Assembly (NCBI GenBank): GCA_016794425.1
Contig: JAEUHR010000028.1
Location: 124,001-188,000 of the forward strand
Direction of reading: 5' to 3'
Origin: Planctomycetota bacterium
GTDB lineage: Bacteria > Planctomycetota > UBA1135 > UBA2386
DNA length: 64,000 nucleotides
In this document: positions 1 through 8,719 of the stretch, one piece after another
Layout of the letters: each line of letters starts with the position of its first letter
Numbering within the stretch: position 1 is the stretch's first letter
Made by a program: the position numbers and the translations under genes
The notes under the pieces: generated by a model
What the model was told of the DNA's origin: nothing
The model's input: the letters and a program-made list of their open reading frames with translations, nothing else
The model's database searches: none

Positions 1-185
1 AGCGGCACCATGACCAGCAGGGTCACGACATCTTCGGCGGCGGCGACCGACAGCCCGGCAGCCTGGCACAGCAGGAACGCGGCGATCGGCACCGGTACGA
101 GCCAGGCGCCTCCGGCGACGAACCAGCGGTCCCAGGCTGGAGTGTGCAAGGGCGGCGCGGGACGGTCGATGGCTGTCGTGCTCAT
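1..185 (-). CDS. Membrane protein, N-terminal fragment (runs off the window)
   Basis: Only the first 61 codons are present; the rest lies before base 1. The start is the ATG at 185. It begins with about 17 polar, proline-rich residues (MSTTAIDRPAPPLH...), then a Trp-Asp-Arg-Trp segment and two hydrophobic stretches (roughly residues 24-41 and 52-61) separated by a short acidic turn. This looks like the cytoplasmic N-terminus and first membrane helices of an integral membrane protein. Codon use and lack of stops match the neighbours. It is divergent from the gene at 308. The family cannot be recognised from this much sequence. Confidence 0.5.
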   Translation of the reverse strand, partial: MSTTAIDRPAPPLHTPAWDRWFVAGGAWLVPVPIAAFLLCQAAGLSVAAAEDVVTLLVMVP

Positions 186-307
186 GCGGGTTTCGGCGTG
201 GGCGGCGCGGCAACACGGACGCCATAGCGCGCCGCGATGCGGGCACGACCTCGGCCATCGTGAATCTCCTGTCCCAGCGCGGCCGGTGCCGACAACTGGC
301 GCCCACG

Positions 308-1702
308 ATGTCGATGCCGAACCTGTCCGTGTTTCCCCTCCTGCTGGGTGCTGCCCTCGCGCAGGGTCCCTGCCACGATCTGCTGGCGTTGCCGTCGATC
401 CAGCAGGACGTGCTGACCACGTTCCCGCTGAGCGGCAGCAACTGCCTGCGCGTCGACCAGCACGGTTTGCCCGCCTACGCGCAGGCGGTCGGCCAGTTCA
501 CGCTGCCGACCGTGGTGCCGATCGCGTCGGCGACCAAGACGCTGTCGGCGGCCGTGCTGATGACGCTGGTCGACGACGGCGTGCTGACGCTCGACGATCC
601 GGTCGGCCAGTGGCTGCCGGAGTGGAACGTCGGCGCCAAGGCGGCGATCACGTTGCGCATGTGCTTCACGCACACCTCGGGCATGGTCGAGTCGCACCCG
701 CTGATCAGCGACGACACGGTGACGCTGCGCCAGGCAGCACAGCAGCTGGCGAACGTGCCGCTCGCCTACGTGCCCGGCAGCGCGTTCGCCTACGGCGGCG
801 TGTCGATGCACGTCGCTGGCGCGGTCTGCGAGGTCGCGTCGGGCCAGGCCTGGAACGCGCTGTTCCAGCAGCGCATCGCCGGGCCGCTCGGCATGCAGGC
901 CACCGACTACGCCGCGTTCGGCGCGACACCGAACCCGCGCATCGCCGGCGGCGCGCAGTCGAACCTCGGCGACTTCGCGGCGTTCGTCGACATGCTGCGC
1001 AACGGCGGCAGCAGGAACGGTGTCACCGTGCTGTCGCCGGCGGCGGTCGACCTGATGCTGACCGACCAGACCTCGTGGCTGCCGATCCTGGCGACGCCGC
1101 ATCCCGACGCCGCGCCGTACGGCATCGGCATGTGGCTCGAACGGCGCGACGCGACCGGTGCGACGACGCTGGCGCACGCGGCCGGCGCGTTCGGCTTCAT
1201 CGGCTGGGTCGATCGCGCGCACGACGCCAGCGGCGTGTTCGTCGTGCGCAGTTCGAACCAGCTCACGTTCCCGTTCGTGCAGCGCGTGTGGCAGGCCTGC
1301 GACGACGCACTGCTGCCGACCGGCGTCACCTGCCTCGGTGCGCCGTCGCCTGCGTGCGCGGGCGGCGGCTGGGCGAACGGCAGCACGGCGGCCCGCGCCG
1401 GCACGATCGACTTCGCGCTGCTGGCGGCACAGGCGCCGCCGGACTCGATCGCGGCGCTGCTGCTCGGCGACCCGCTGCCGGCCGGCGTGCCGGTGGTGGA
1501 CCTGGTCGCCTACCTCGGGCCGGCCGCGGTGTTCGCGACCGTGCAGGCGTCGGCCGACGGCCGTGCGCGCGTGCCGGCTTCGCTGGTCGGCATCGCGCCG
1601 GGCACCGTGGTCGCGGCGCAGTTCGCGTGGCTCGCGGCCGATCCGTGTGCCGGGTTCGGTCTGCAGGCGAGCCACGCGGTGCGCGTGACGGTCCTGCCGT
1701 GA
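308..1702 (+). CDS. Secreted beta-lactamase-fold serine hydrolase
   Basis: About 464 residues from the ATG at 308 (a second ATG lies at 314); a signal peptide (PNLSVFPLLLGAALAQ) leads the protein. An upstream in-frame ATG at 260 would bury the signal peptide, so it was not chosen. The body is the class C beta-lactamase / D-Ala-D-Ala peptidase fold: the SxxK box is S74-A-T-K77, followed by IAGPLGMQATDY-like family signatures, and a His-Ala-Ala-Gly box stands where HxG/KTG is expected. The usual Tyr-x-Asn motif reads Tyr162-Gly-Gly, so the Asn is missing. After about residue 340 comes a Cys- and Gly-rich beta module seen on several other exported proteins of this window. Likely an esterase or peptidase acting outside the cytoplasm; the substrate cannot be inferred. 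Confidence 0.85.
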   Translation: MSMPNLSVFPLLLGAALAQGPCHDLLALPSIQQDVLTTFPLSGSNCLRVDQHGLPAYAQAVGQFTLPTVVPIASATKTLSAAVLMTLVDDGVLTLDDPVGQWLPEWNVGAKAAITLRMCFTHTSGMVESHPLISDDTVTLRQAAQQLANVPLAYVPGSAFAYGGVSMHVAGAVCEVASGQAWNALFQQRIAGPLGMQATDYAAFGATPNPRIAGGAQSNLGDFAAFVDMLRNGGSRNGVTVLSPAAVDLMLTDQTSWLPILATPHPDAAPYGIGMWLERRDATGATTLAHAAGAFGFIGWVDRAHDASGVFVVRSSNQLTFPFVQRVWQACDDALLPTGVTCLGAPSPACAGGGWANGSTAARAGTIDFALLAAQAPPDSIAALLLGDPLPAGVPVVDLVAYLGPAAVFATVQASADGRARVPASLVGIAPGTVVAAQFAWLAADPCAGFGLQASHAVRVTVLP

Positions 1703-1714
1703 GCGTGCCGGCGG

Positions 1715-3595
1715 TCAGTGCGCTGCGTCGCGCACGCGCCGCCGCCACTCGGCTTCGATCGCGCGCACGCGGTCGCCGGTGAGCGGCGCCGTGCGCGGCC
1801 GGATCACGACGCGGCCCGCTTCGATCGTGACGTTCGGGTCGAATGCGGCCACGTAGTCGCCGGGCGCCAGCCGCGAGTGGGCCATGAAGCGCAGGTCGGC
1901 CAGGAACGGCTCGATGCGCGCGGCCTCGGCGGTGGTCAGGGCGTCGGGCCGCGCACCGGCGAACAGCAGCAGCAGCGTGTCGACGATGCCGGCGACGTCG
2001 TCCTGGCGCACGCCGGTGCGCTGCTGGAACTCACGGATCAGGTCGTCGCGCGCCAGCGAACCGTCGCCGTCGGGGTCGGCGGCCGCCAGCGCGGCCTGCA
2101 GCAGTTCGCTCGGCAGCACGCGGTGGCCGAGTTCGGCCGCCGGCGTGCGGGCCGCGACCCAGTCGTTGAGGCCGAGCTCGTCGACGATCGCGACGTCGGG
2201 CAGCGCCCAGCCCGAGTAGCCGACGCCGCGCAGCGCGATCACCGGCCGGTCCTCGGCGTCGTAGGCGTGCCGTTCGCGCGGCGGGAAGATCGCGCGCTGG
2301 CCGTCGAGGAACTGCGCGTGCACGCGCGGCCGGCCGCACAGCACCTGCATGTGCAGCCAGGCCTGCCAGCGGTCGTGATGGCGCCACAGCGGTTGCAGCC
2401 AGCGCGGCAGCTGCGGCGCGACCGGCGTGTAGTAGACCGCCAGCTTCGGCTCGCTGTACGCGTAGTGCACCCAGCCGACCGACGCCGCCGCGCCGAGGCC
2501 GAGCATCACCGCGACCGGCACCAGCGCGCCGGACCGCAGCCGTGCGGCCATCGCCGCCGCCGACAGCGCGCCGAGCGGCACCAGCTGGCTCAACACGCGG
2601 TACTCGAACGGATCGCCGCCGACGCGCAGCGTGTAGTAGGCGAGGTGCACCAGCACCGCGGCGACCGCGGCGACGCGCGGCAGCTGGCGCCACAGCGAAG
2701 CCGTGAGCTGGCCGCGCGCGCGGCGGGCCTCGACGACCAGCCAGACCAGCGCCAGCGGCAGCCAGGCGAACACGCCGTGCTCGAACGCGAACGACAGGAA
2801 GTAGCGGCTGCCGGCCTCGGGCCACGGCGCCGACACCTTCGCGTAGAAGGTGTTCGGCAGGTACTCGCCGTAGAACCAGCGGTGCCAGCCGAGGTGCACC
2901 GCGATCAGCAGCAGCGGCGACAGCGCCAGCAGCGTCGCGCGCCGCGGCCGGCTGCCGCGCACGAGGTCGAGTGCGCCGATCGCCAGCGTCGCGCCGGCGA
3001 ACAACAGCCCGTCGGGCCGGGCCAGGCCGGCTGCTGCCGCCGCGAACGACCATGCCGCGAGCCAGCCGGACCCGCGCCGGTCGGCGGCGCGGAATGCGAG
3101 CACGGTCCAGGCCACCATCGTCAGGCTGAACAGCGACGTGCCGAGGCCGCCGGTCAGCCACTGCAGGAACGTGCGGTTGCCGGCGACCGCCGCCAGCGTC
3201 ACGAACACCGCGATGTCGGGCAGCGGCGCGCCGTCGCGACCGCGGATCCGGAACGCCGCCGCCGCGACGACCGCGAACAGCAGCAGGCCCTGCAGCATCG
3301 ACACCTGGTTGGCCGACTGCGGCGGTTCGACGCCGCTCAGCACCCAGCCGGCCCAGACCGAGACCGACCACAGGAAGCTCGAGTAGCCGTCGATCGGGGC
3401 CCACGGCGGCGGGTTCCAGACCAGCCCGTGGCCGTCGCGCAGGTTCGACGCGTAGCGGAAGTGGATGAACGCGTCGTCGCAGAGGAACGCCAGCGCGTTG
3501 CCGCCGGCGACCACGGCCGCGAACAGCAGCAGCAGCCAGAGTGCGCGGCCGAGCTGTCTCCGGCCGGACGGCCGTTCCGTGGGTGCCGTCGACAT
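1715..3595 (-). CDS. GT-C fold membrane glycosyltransferase, AftB-like
   Basis: 626 residues, polytopic (about 10 hydrophobic segments in the first 400 residues). Near the N-terminus the sequence DDAFIHFRYASNLRDGHGL followed by a Trp-Asn-Pro and an Asp-Gly-Tyr-Ser-Ser-Phe-Leu-Trp stretch matches the first periplasmic loop of AftB-type and related polyprenyl-phosphate-sugar-dependent GT-C transferases, where the Asp pair (D40-D41) is catalytic. The soluble C-terminus (from about residue 400) carries an EF-hand-like loop DPDGDGSLARDD at about residues 505-516. It probably moves a sugar from a lipid carrier onto an envelope glycan; donor and acceptor are unknown. Convergent with the hydrolase at 308 (12 bp gap). 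Confidence 0.75.
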   Translation of the reverse strand: MSTAPTERPSGRRQLGRALWLLLLFAAVVAGGNALAFLCDDAFIHFRYASNLRDGHGLVWNPPPWAPIDGYSSFLWSVSVWAGWVLSGVEPPQSANQVSMLQGLLLFAVVAAAAFRIRGRDGAPLPDIAVFVTLAAVAGNRTFLQWLTGGLGTSLFSLTMVAWTVLAFRAADRRGSGWLAAWSFAAAAAGLARPDGLLFAGATLAIGALDLVRGSRPRRATLLALSPLLLIAVHLGWHRWFYGEYLPNTFYAKVSAPWPEAGSRYFLSFAFEHGVFAWLPLALVWLVVEARRARGQLTASLWRQLPRVAAVAAVLVHLAYYTLRVGGDPFEYRVLSQLVPLGALSAAAMAARLRSGALVPVAVMLGLGAAASVGWVHYAYSEPKLAVYYTPVAPQLPRWLQPLWRHHDRWQAWLHMQVLCGRPRVHAQFLDGQRAIFPPRERHAYDAEDRPVIALRGVGYSGWALPDVAIVDELGLNDWVAARTPAAELGHRVLPSELLQAALAAADPDGDGSLARDDLIREFQQRTGVRQDDVAGIVDTLLLLFAGARPDALTTAEAARIEPFLADLRFMAHSRLAPGDYVAAFDPNVTIEAGRVVIRPRTAPLTGDRVRAIEAEWRRRVRDAAH

Positions 3596-3629
3596 CGAGC
3601 CTGGCCCGCGCGGCGACCGGGGTGCCCGA

Positions 3630-3917
3630 TCAGCCCTTGATGTGCGCCGAGACGAGCTTGGTCATCTCGAACATCGTGACCTTCTCCTTGCCGCCGAACA
3701 CCGCCTTGAGGTTCGCGTCGGCGTGGATGTTGGTCTTGACCTTCTGGTCCTGCAGGCCGTTCTTCTTGATGTAGTCCCACAGCTTCTTGGTGATCTCGCT
3801 GCGGGGCATCGGCTGGGCGCCGACGACCTTCGCCAGGACGTCGTCGGGCTGGACGGGCTTCATCAGGGCCGGGTTCGGCTTGCGCTTCTTCTTCTCGGGG
3901 GCGTCTTCGCTGGCCAT
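3630..3917 (-). CDS. SWIB/MDM2-fold domain protein
   Basis: 95 residues from the ATG at 3917, preceded by an AAGGAA Shine-Dalgarno site on the minus strand. The N-terminal 15 residues are charged and Lys-rich (MASEDAPEKKKRKPNP), then one complete SWIB domain follows (about residues 17-95): KPVQPDDVLAKVVG, a PRSEITKKLWDYIKKNGLQD core, and NIHADANLKAVFGG near the end. In eukaryotes SWIB is a subunit domain of SWI/SNF remodelling complexes; stand-alone bacterial copies are known mainly from Chlamydiae and relatives, some fused to topoisomerase I. The basic tail suggests a nucleoid-associated DNA-binding role, which is inference. It lies 34 bp upstream of the glycosyltransferase on the same strand. 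Confidence 0.9.
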   Translation of the reverse strand: MASEDAPEKKKRKPNPALMKPVQPDDVLAKVVGAQPMPRSEITKKLWDYIKKNGLQDQKVKTNIHADANLKAVFGGKEKVTMFEMTKLVSAHIKG

Positions 3918-4178
3918 GGTTTCCTTCGGTTGGATCGCCCGGGCCCGGCGTGCGCCGGGGTCGGGGTCTTGGAGCCGGCACGATGCTGTGCGGCAGGGCC
4001 CTTCTGCAAGCAGGAAGGCGGATCTGTTCCGCGCCCGCGCTGCGGTCCGCCGTCCGGTGCGGCTCGGCCGACCGCGTGGTCCGACCGATGCGGACGTGCA
4101 TCCGGCGGGACCGGTCGTGCCACGGAAAGCACCAGTTCCGGCCGGGCGCGCGGCATGATGCGCCGCCGCCGCGGAGCC

Positions 4179-5591
4179 ATGCGCGACACCGAACCATCGC
4201 CCCGTCCGCCCACCGTGCCGCTGTCGGTGCAGGCCGGCTACTCGGTCGCGGAGGTCGGGCTGAACCTCGTCGAGACCATGCTGCGGCTCTACGCGCTGGT
4301 GTTCTACACCGACGAGGTCGGGCTGGACGCCGGTCTCGCCGCGCTGGCGATCGGCATCGCGATCGTCTGGGACGCGATCACCGATCCGATCATGGGCGTG
4401 ATCAGCGACCGGCTGCGGCCGCGCTTCGGCGGTCGTCGCTGCTGGCTGTTGCCCGGCGCGGTCTGGCTCGCGCTCGGCGTGCTGGCGCTGTTCCGGCCGC
4501 CGGGGCTGGACGGGCAGCTGGCGAAGTTCGTCTGGCTGCTGCTCGCCTACTGCTTCCTGAACACCGGCATGACCGTGCTCGGTGTGCCCTACACGGCGAT
4601 GGCCGGCGAGATCACCGCCGACCCGCACGGGCGCGCGACGCTGTTCGGCTGGCGCTTCGCCGGCGCCAACCTCGGGGCCCTCGCGGCGGCGGCGCTGCCG
4701 GCGCTGTTCCTCGCCGGGAGCGAAGGCGGTGCCGCGGCGCTGCCGGCGGCGAGTGTCGTCGCGGCGGCGGCCGTGGTGCTGACCGCGGCTTCGACCTGGC
4801 GCGCGACGCGGCACGTGCGCTGGCTCGAACCGCCGCCGACCGACGCGGCGCGTCCGGACACCGTCGCGTCGGTGCTCGGCAACCGCGCGTTCCGTCCGCT
4901 GCTGGCGGCCTACGTGGTCGCGACCGTCGGCATCGGCGTCAACGCGGCGACGTTCCTCTACTACTACGAACACCGGCTGCGGCTGTCGGCGGTGCAGACC
5001 CAGACCGTGCTGGTCGTGTTCCTGGCGGTGTTCACGCTGTCGATCGCGGCCTGGGTCGCGGTGGCGCGCCGGTGGGGCAAACGACGGCCGGTGGTGTTCG
5101 GTGCCGGCGTACTCGGCCTCGGCACGACGGCGCTGTACCTGGTCGCCGGCGCCGGCGACTTCGCGCTGGTGCTGTCGGTCGGCGCGGTCGGGCTCGCCGC
5201 GTTCGTCGGTTGCATCGTGCTGATCGAAGCGATGCTGACCGACGTGCTCGACCACGACCTCGTGCGCACGCGGCAGCTGCGGTCCGGCGCGTTCTTCGGC
5301 ATCTGGCGCTTCGCCAGCAAGCTCGCGCGCGCGGTGTCGGTCGGCGTCGTCGGCCTGGTGCTGGACCTCGCCGGCTACGTCGAAGGGGACGCGGCGCAGC
5401 CGGCCAGCGTCGAGTCGGCGCTGGTCGTGTTGTTCGGGCCCGGTGTCGGCGCGATGTTCGTGCTGGCGGCGGTCGTGCTGGCGCGGCAGCGATTCGACGG
5501 ACCGAAGCTCGACCAGGTGCGGCGGATCCTCGCCCGACGTCGGCGGCGCAGCAGCCGCGTGGAGTCCCCTGCCGGTGCGGTGCGACAATGA
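4179..5591 (+). CDS. GPH-family sugar:cation symporter (MFS)
   Basis: About 470 residues with 12 predicted membrane helices, the usual MelB/GPH length. Signatures include an early GYSVAEVGLNLVETMLRLYA helix, a WDAITDPIMGVISDR stretch (the conserved Asp-Pro-x-x-Gly-x-x-x-Asp loop of GPH carriers) and YTAMAGEITADPHGRATL. It probably imports a glycoside or sugar with Na+ or H+. The ATG at 4179 is preferred; in-frame ATGs at 4155 and 4158 would add a basic MMRRRRGA extension. It is divergent from the SWIB gene. The stop codon overlaps a possible ATG of the next gene (ATGA at 5588-5591), suggesting cotranscription. Confidence 0.85.
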   Translation: MRDTEPSPRPPTVPLSVQAGYSVAEVGLNLVETMLRLYALVFYTDEVGLDAGLAALAIGIAIVWDAITDPIMGVISDRLRPRFGGRRCWLLPGAVWLALGVLALFRPPGLDGQLAKFVWLLLAYCFLNTGMTVLGVPYTAMAGEITADPHGRATLFGWRFAGANLGALAAAALPALFLAGSEGGAAALPAASVVAAAAVVLTAASTWRATRHVRWLEPPPTDAARPDTVASVLGNRAFRPLLAAYVVATVGIGVNAATFLYYYEHRLRLSAVQTQTVLVVFLAVFTLSIAAWVAVARRWGKRRPVVFGAGVLGLGTTALYLVAGAGDFALVLSVGAVGLAAFVGCIVLIEAMLTDVLDHDLVRTRQLRSGAFFGIWRFASKLARAVSVGVVGLVLDLAGYVEGDAAQPASVESALVVLFGPGVGAMFVLAAVVLARQRFDGPKLDQVRRILARRRRRSSRVESPAGAVRQ

Positions 5592-5629
5592 CGTCGCTGC
5601 ACCGGCCAGCGCAGCACCGCCGATCTCCC

Positions 5630-6976
5630 ATGTCGCTCCGAACTTCGTTCACCGTCTTGCTCGCCGCCCTGCCGTGCGCGGCGCTGCGGTCGCAGACCTC
5701 GATCCGTTGGACGCCGTCGCTCGCCGAAGCGCGCACGCTGGCTGCGACCGAGCAGCGCGTGCTCCTGCTCGCCTTCCACATGGCGGGCGAACGCGCCAAC
5801 GAGCTGCTGGTCGCCGACCACTACCGCGACCCGCTGCTGGCACGGCTGTCGCAACACACCATCAACGTGTTCTGCACGACGGCGACCGTGCCCTGCGTCC
5901 CGGGCGTGACGGTTGCGCAACAACAAGCCGCCGAACGGGAAGCGCGGTTGCAGGTGCTGAAGATCGGGCCCGGCGAGGACGTCATCGCGCCGCAACACGT
6001 GTTCGTCGGGCCGGACGGCACGATCCTCAGTTCGGTGCCGTACCTGGTGACCAAGGGTGAACTCGAGTGGGTCTGGGTCGATGCGATCCGCCGCGTCGAT
6101 CCGGGCTTCGTGTGGCAGCTCGGTCCGGGGGCACGCGCGCCGGCGCGGTTGGCGTTCGGCTCGGTCGAACGCGGCAACAACACGCCGCCGCCGACCGACC
6201 AGCAGGTCGACGAAGCGTTGAAGGAGCTGAAGAAGTCGCGCGGCGGCATCCTGCGCAACCTGCAGCAGGTCGAACTGCTGATGCGCAGCGACCGTGCCGA
6301 CGCGATCGCCTTCGTCGACACGACGCTGAAGACCGTGACCGGCCAGCCGCTCGCGACCGCGCTCGACACGATCGGTGTCGTGTCGCCGCCGGTCTGGTAC
6401 GGGGTGCTGGCCGCCAGGCTCGAGGATCGGGACGAAACCGTGCGCGGTGCGGCCGCCGGTGGCCTGGAGCGGCTGGCGGAGCCGAAGTCGGCGGCGCCGC
6501 TGCTGAAGGCGTGCAGGGCGGAGAAGGCGGATCGCGTGCGCGGACGGCTGCTGCGGGCGCTCGCCGCCGCCGCGCCCGCAGGCAAGGACACGATCGCGCA
6601 GATCGAGAAGGTGCTGACGAAGGAGCCGTCGACCGACGTGCGGGCCCACGCGGTGCTGGCGCTCGGTCGGCTCGAGGATCGCGAGCGCGTGCATGCGGGC
6701 CTCGAGCACGCGTTGCGCGACGGTTCGGCCAAGGTGCGCGCGACCGCGGCCTGCGTGCTCGCCGAGCGGCGCGAGACCACATTCGCCGACCGGCTGGCCG
6801 CGGCGGCGGCGCAGGAAGCCGAGCCGGACACCAAGGCCTGGCTCGAGGCCGCGCTCGAAGTCGTGCGCGGTGGTGATGGCAAGGCGTTCGCGCAGTTTCG
6901 CGAACGCGTGTTGGGCGAGGCGCCGGTGCGACCGGGCCTCTCGGGCCTCGGCGGCGGCGGCCGCCGCGGTGCCTGA
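5630..6976 (+). CDS. Secreted thioredoxin-like plus HEAT-repeat protein
   Basis: 448 residues from the ATG at 5630, which gives a clean signal peptide (SLRTSFTVLLAALPCAALRS). An alternative ATG at 5588 overlaps the upstream stop and would add 14 polar residues. Residues about 25-160 resemble a thioredoxin fold of the type that begins EARTLAATEQRVLLLAF and ends near PQHVFVGPDGTILSSVPYL, but the CxxC active site is replaced by Met-Ala-Gly-Glu-Arg, so it cannot do dithiol chemistry there. The C-terminal half is a run of HEAT-like helical repeats (VRGAAAGGLERL, VRAHAVLALGRL, VRATAACVLAER). Likely a periplasmic scaffold or binding protein; no precise function can be given. Confidence 0.75.
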   Translation: MSLRTSFTVLLAALPCAALRSQTSIRWTPSLAEARTLAATEQRVLLLAFHMAGERANELLVADHYRDPLLARLSQHTINVFCTTATVPCVPGVTVAQQQAAEREARLQVLKIGPGEDVIAPQHVFVGPDGTILSSVPYLVTKGELEWVWVDAIRRVDPGFVWQLGPGARAPARLAFGSVERGNNTPPPTDQQVDEALKELKKSRGGILRNLQQVELLMRSDRADAIAFVDTTLKTVTGQPLATALDTIGVVSPPVWYGVLAARLEDRDETVRGAAAGGLERLAEPKSAAPLLKACRAEKADRVRGRLLRALAAAAPAGKDTIAQIEKVLTKEPSTDVRAHAVLALGRLEDRERVHAGLEHALRDGSAKVRATAACVLAERRETTFADRLAAAAAQEAEPDTKAWLEAALEVVRGGDGKAFAQFRERVLGEAPVRPGLSGLGGGGRRGA

Positions 6977-7022
6977 CGCGGGGCGAATTGCCGCCGCGCG
7001 CACCGCTCCGTAGCCTGCCTGC

Positions 7023-8267
7023 ATGAGCCGCTCCGACACCGAAGCCGCGTCGCGCACGCCGGCCTTCCTCGAGCGCGAGCACCGCCTCGGCGCGCACAAC
7101 TACCACCCGCTGCCGATCGTGATCGAGCGGGCCGAGGGCGTGTTCGTCTGGGACGTCGACGGCCGCCGCTACTACGACTGCCTCGCGGCGTACTCGGCCG
7201 TCAACCAGGGCCACTGCCATCCGCGCATCCTGGCGGCGCTGCAGCGGCAGGCGCAGCGCGCGACGCTGGTCAGCCGCGCGTTCCACAACGACCAGCTCGG
7301 CCGGTTCTACGAAGTGCTGACGCGGCTCACCGGCTTCGGCCGCGTGCTGCCGATGAACACCGGCGCCGAGGCGGTCGAGACCGCGATCAAGGCGGCGCGC
7401 AAGTGGGGCTACACGCAGAAGGGCATCGCCGACGGCCAGGCCGAGATCGTCGTGTTCGACGGCAACTTCCACGGCCGCACGACGACGATCGTCGGCTTCA
7501 GCGCGGAGGAGCAGTACCGCCGCGGCTTCGGCCCGTTCGCGCCCGGCTTCCGCCGCGTGCCGTACGGCGACGCCGGGGCGGTGGCGGCGGCGATCACGGA
7601 GCGGACCTGCGCGGTGCTGGTCGAGCCGATCCAGGGCGAGGCCGGCATCGTCGTGCCGCCGGCCGGTTTCCTGCGCGAGCTGCGCGCGCTGTGCGACCGC
7701 GAACGCGTGCTGCTGATGGCCGACGAGATCCAGTCCGGCCTCGGCCGCACCGGGCGCATGTTCTGCTGCGAGCACGACGGCGTGCGGCCCGACGTGCTGA
7801 TCCTCGGCAAGGCGCTGTCCGGCGGCTTCTACCCGGTGTCGGCGATGCTCGCCGACGACGCGGTCATGGACGTGTTCCGGCCCGGCGACCACGGTTCGAC
7901 CTACGGCGGCAACCCGCTCGGTGCCGCGGTCGCGGTCGCGGCGCTCGAAGCGCTGGTCGACGAACGTATGGTCGAGAACGCGGCGACGCTCGGCGCGCGC
8001 GCGTTCGCGCGGCTCGCCGGCCTGCGCGCACCGGTGGTCAAGGACGTGCGCGGCAAGGGCCTGTGGATCGGCATCGAACTGCACGCCAGCGCCGGCGGCG
8101 CGCGGCGCTTCTGCGAACGACTGCTGCAGCGCGGCGTGTTGTGCAAGGAGACGCACGACCACGTGATCCGGCTGGCGCCGCCGCTGGTGATCACGGCCGC
8201 GCAGCTCGACGAGGTGCTGGACGCGGTCGAGGCCGTGCTGCGCGCCGGCGGAACCGACCGTGGGTGA
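7023..8267 (+). CDS. rocD: Ornithine--oxo-acid aminotransferase
   Basis: 414 residues, the normal length for RocD. Class III PLP aminotransferase: the substrate/cofactor region NTGAEAVETAIKAARKWGY, the EPIQGEAGI and ADEIQSGLGRTG motifs, and the Schiff-base lysine K263 in ILGKALSGGFYPVSA are all intact; GSTYGGNPLGAAVA follows. It interconverts ornithine plus 2-oxoglutarate with glutamate-5-semialdehyde plus glutamate, linking arginine and proline metabolism in the cytoplasm. The last 8 bp overlap the next gene, so the two are probably translationally coupled. No argininase or proline gene is next to it. Confidence 0.95.
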   Translation: MSRSDTEAASRTPAFLEREHRLGAHNYHPLPIVIERAEGVFVWDVDGRRYYDCLAAYSAVNQGHCHPRILAALQRQAQRATLVSRAFHNDQLGRFYEVLTRLTGFGRVLPMNTGAEAVETAIKAARKWGYTQKGIADGQAEIVVFDGNFHGRTTTIVGFSAEEQYRRGFGPFAPGFRRVPYGDAGAVAAAITERTCAVLVEPIQGEAGIVVPPAGFLRELRALCDRERVLLMADEIQSGLGRTGRMFCCEHDGVRPDVLILGKALSGGFYPVSAMLADDAVMDVFRPGDHGSTYGGNPLGAAVAVAALEALVDERMVENAATLGARAFARLAGLRAPVVKDVRGKGLWIGIELHASAGGARRFCERLLQRGVLCKETHDHVIRLAPPLVITAAQLDEVLDAVEAVLRAGGTDRG

Positions 8268-8712
8268 CCGGCGGCGCTTCGAACTGTTCGCCGACTTCGT
8301 CGTGCGCCGTTTCCCGGCCGCACGCACGGTGTTCGACATCGCCGGCGGCATGGGTCGCCTGAACAGCGAACTGTCGGCGCGTGGGCGCGACGTGACGACG
8401 TTCGACCGCCGCTGGAAGCGCGCCGAGGTCCGCTACGCCGAGCGCCTGTTCACGCTCGACGAGCCGTGCGCGTGCGACCTGCTGGTCGGCATGCACCCGG
8501 ACGGCGCGACGCGCGTCATCGTCGAGTACGCGGCGCGGTACGCGCGGCCGTTCGCGATCGTGCCGTGCTGCTCCGACAACGGCATGAGCTACAAGCCGTG
8601 GCTGCGGCACCTCGCCGAACTCGCGCGCGAACGTGGGCTCGACGTCGACGAAGCATCGCTGCCGATGACCGGCCGCGCGCGCGTGCTGGTCGGCCAGCCG
8701 CGCGGCACCTGA
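8260..8712 (+). CDS. Small SAM-methyltransferase-like protein
   Basis: 150 residues from a GTG at 8260 that overlaps the rocD stop. The glycine-rich SAM-binding loop is seen as FDIAGGMGRLNSELSARG and the acidic end of strand 2 as VTTFDRRWK, typical of a Rossmann-fold class I methyltransferase. Residues 70-105 (DLLVGMHPDGATR, AIVPCCSDNG) occupy the catalytic face. It is shorter than most methyltransferases and lacks a recognisable substrate domain. Its coupling to rocD suggests an accessory role in the same pathway, but that is inference from position only. Confidence 0.7.
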   Translation: MGDRRRFELFADFVVRRFPAARTVFDIAGGMGRLNSELSARGRDVTTFDRRWKRAEVRYAERLFTLDEPCACDLLVGMHPDGATRVIVEYAARYARPFAIVPCCSDNGMSYKPWLRHLAELARERGLDVDEASLPMTGRARVLVGQPRGT

Positions 8713-8719
8713 CGGGCAC

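Noticed and set aside
3999..4018. Small hairpin CCTTCTGC / GCAGGAAGG between the SWIB and MFS genes
   Set aside because: It has a bulge, no U-run, and lies in a divergent promoter region, so no function can be supported.
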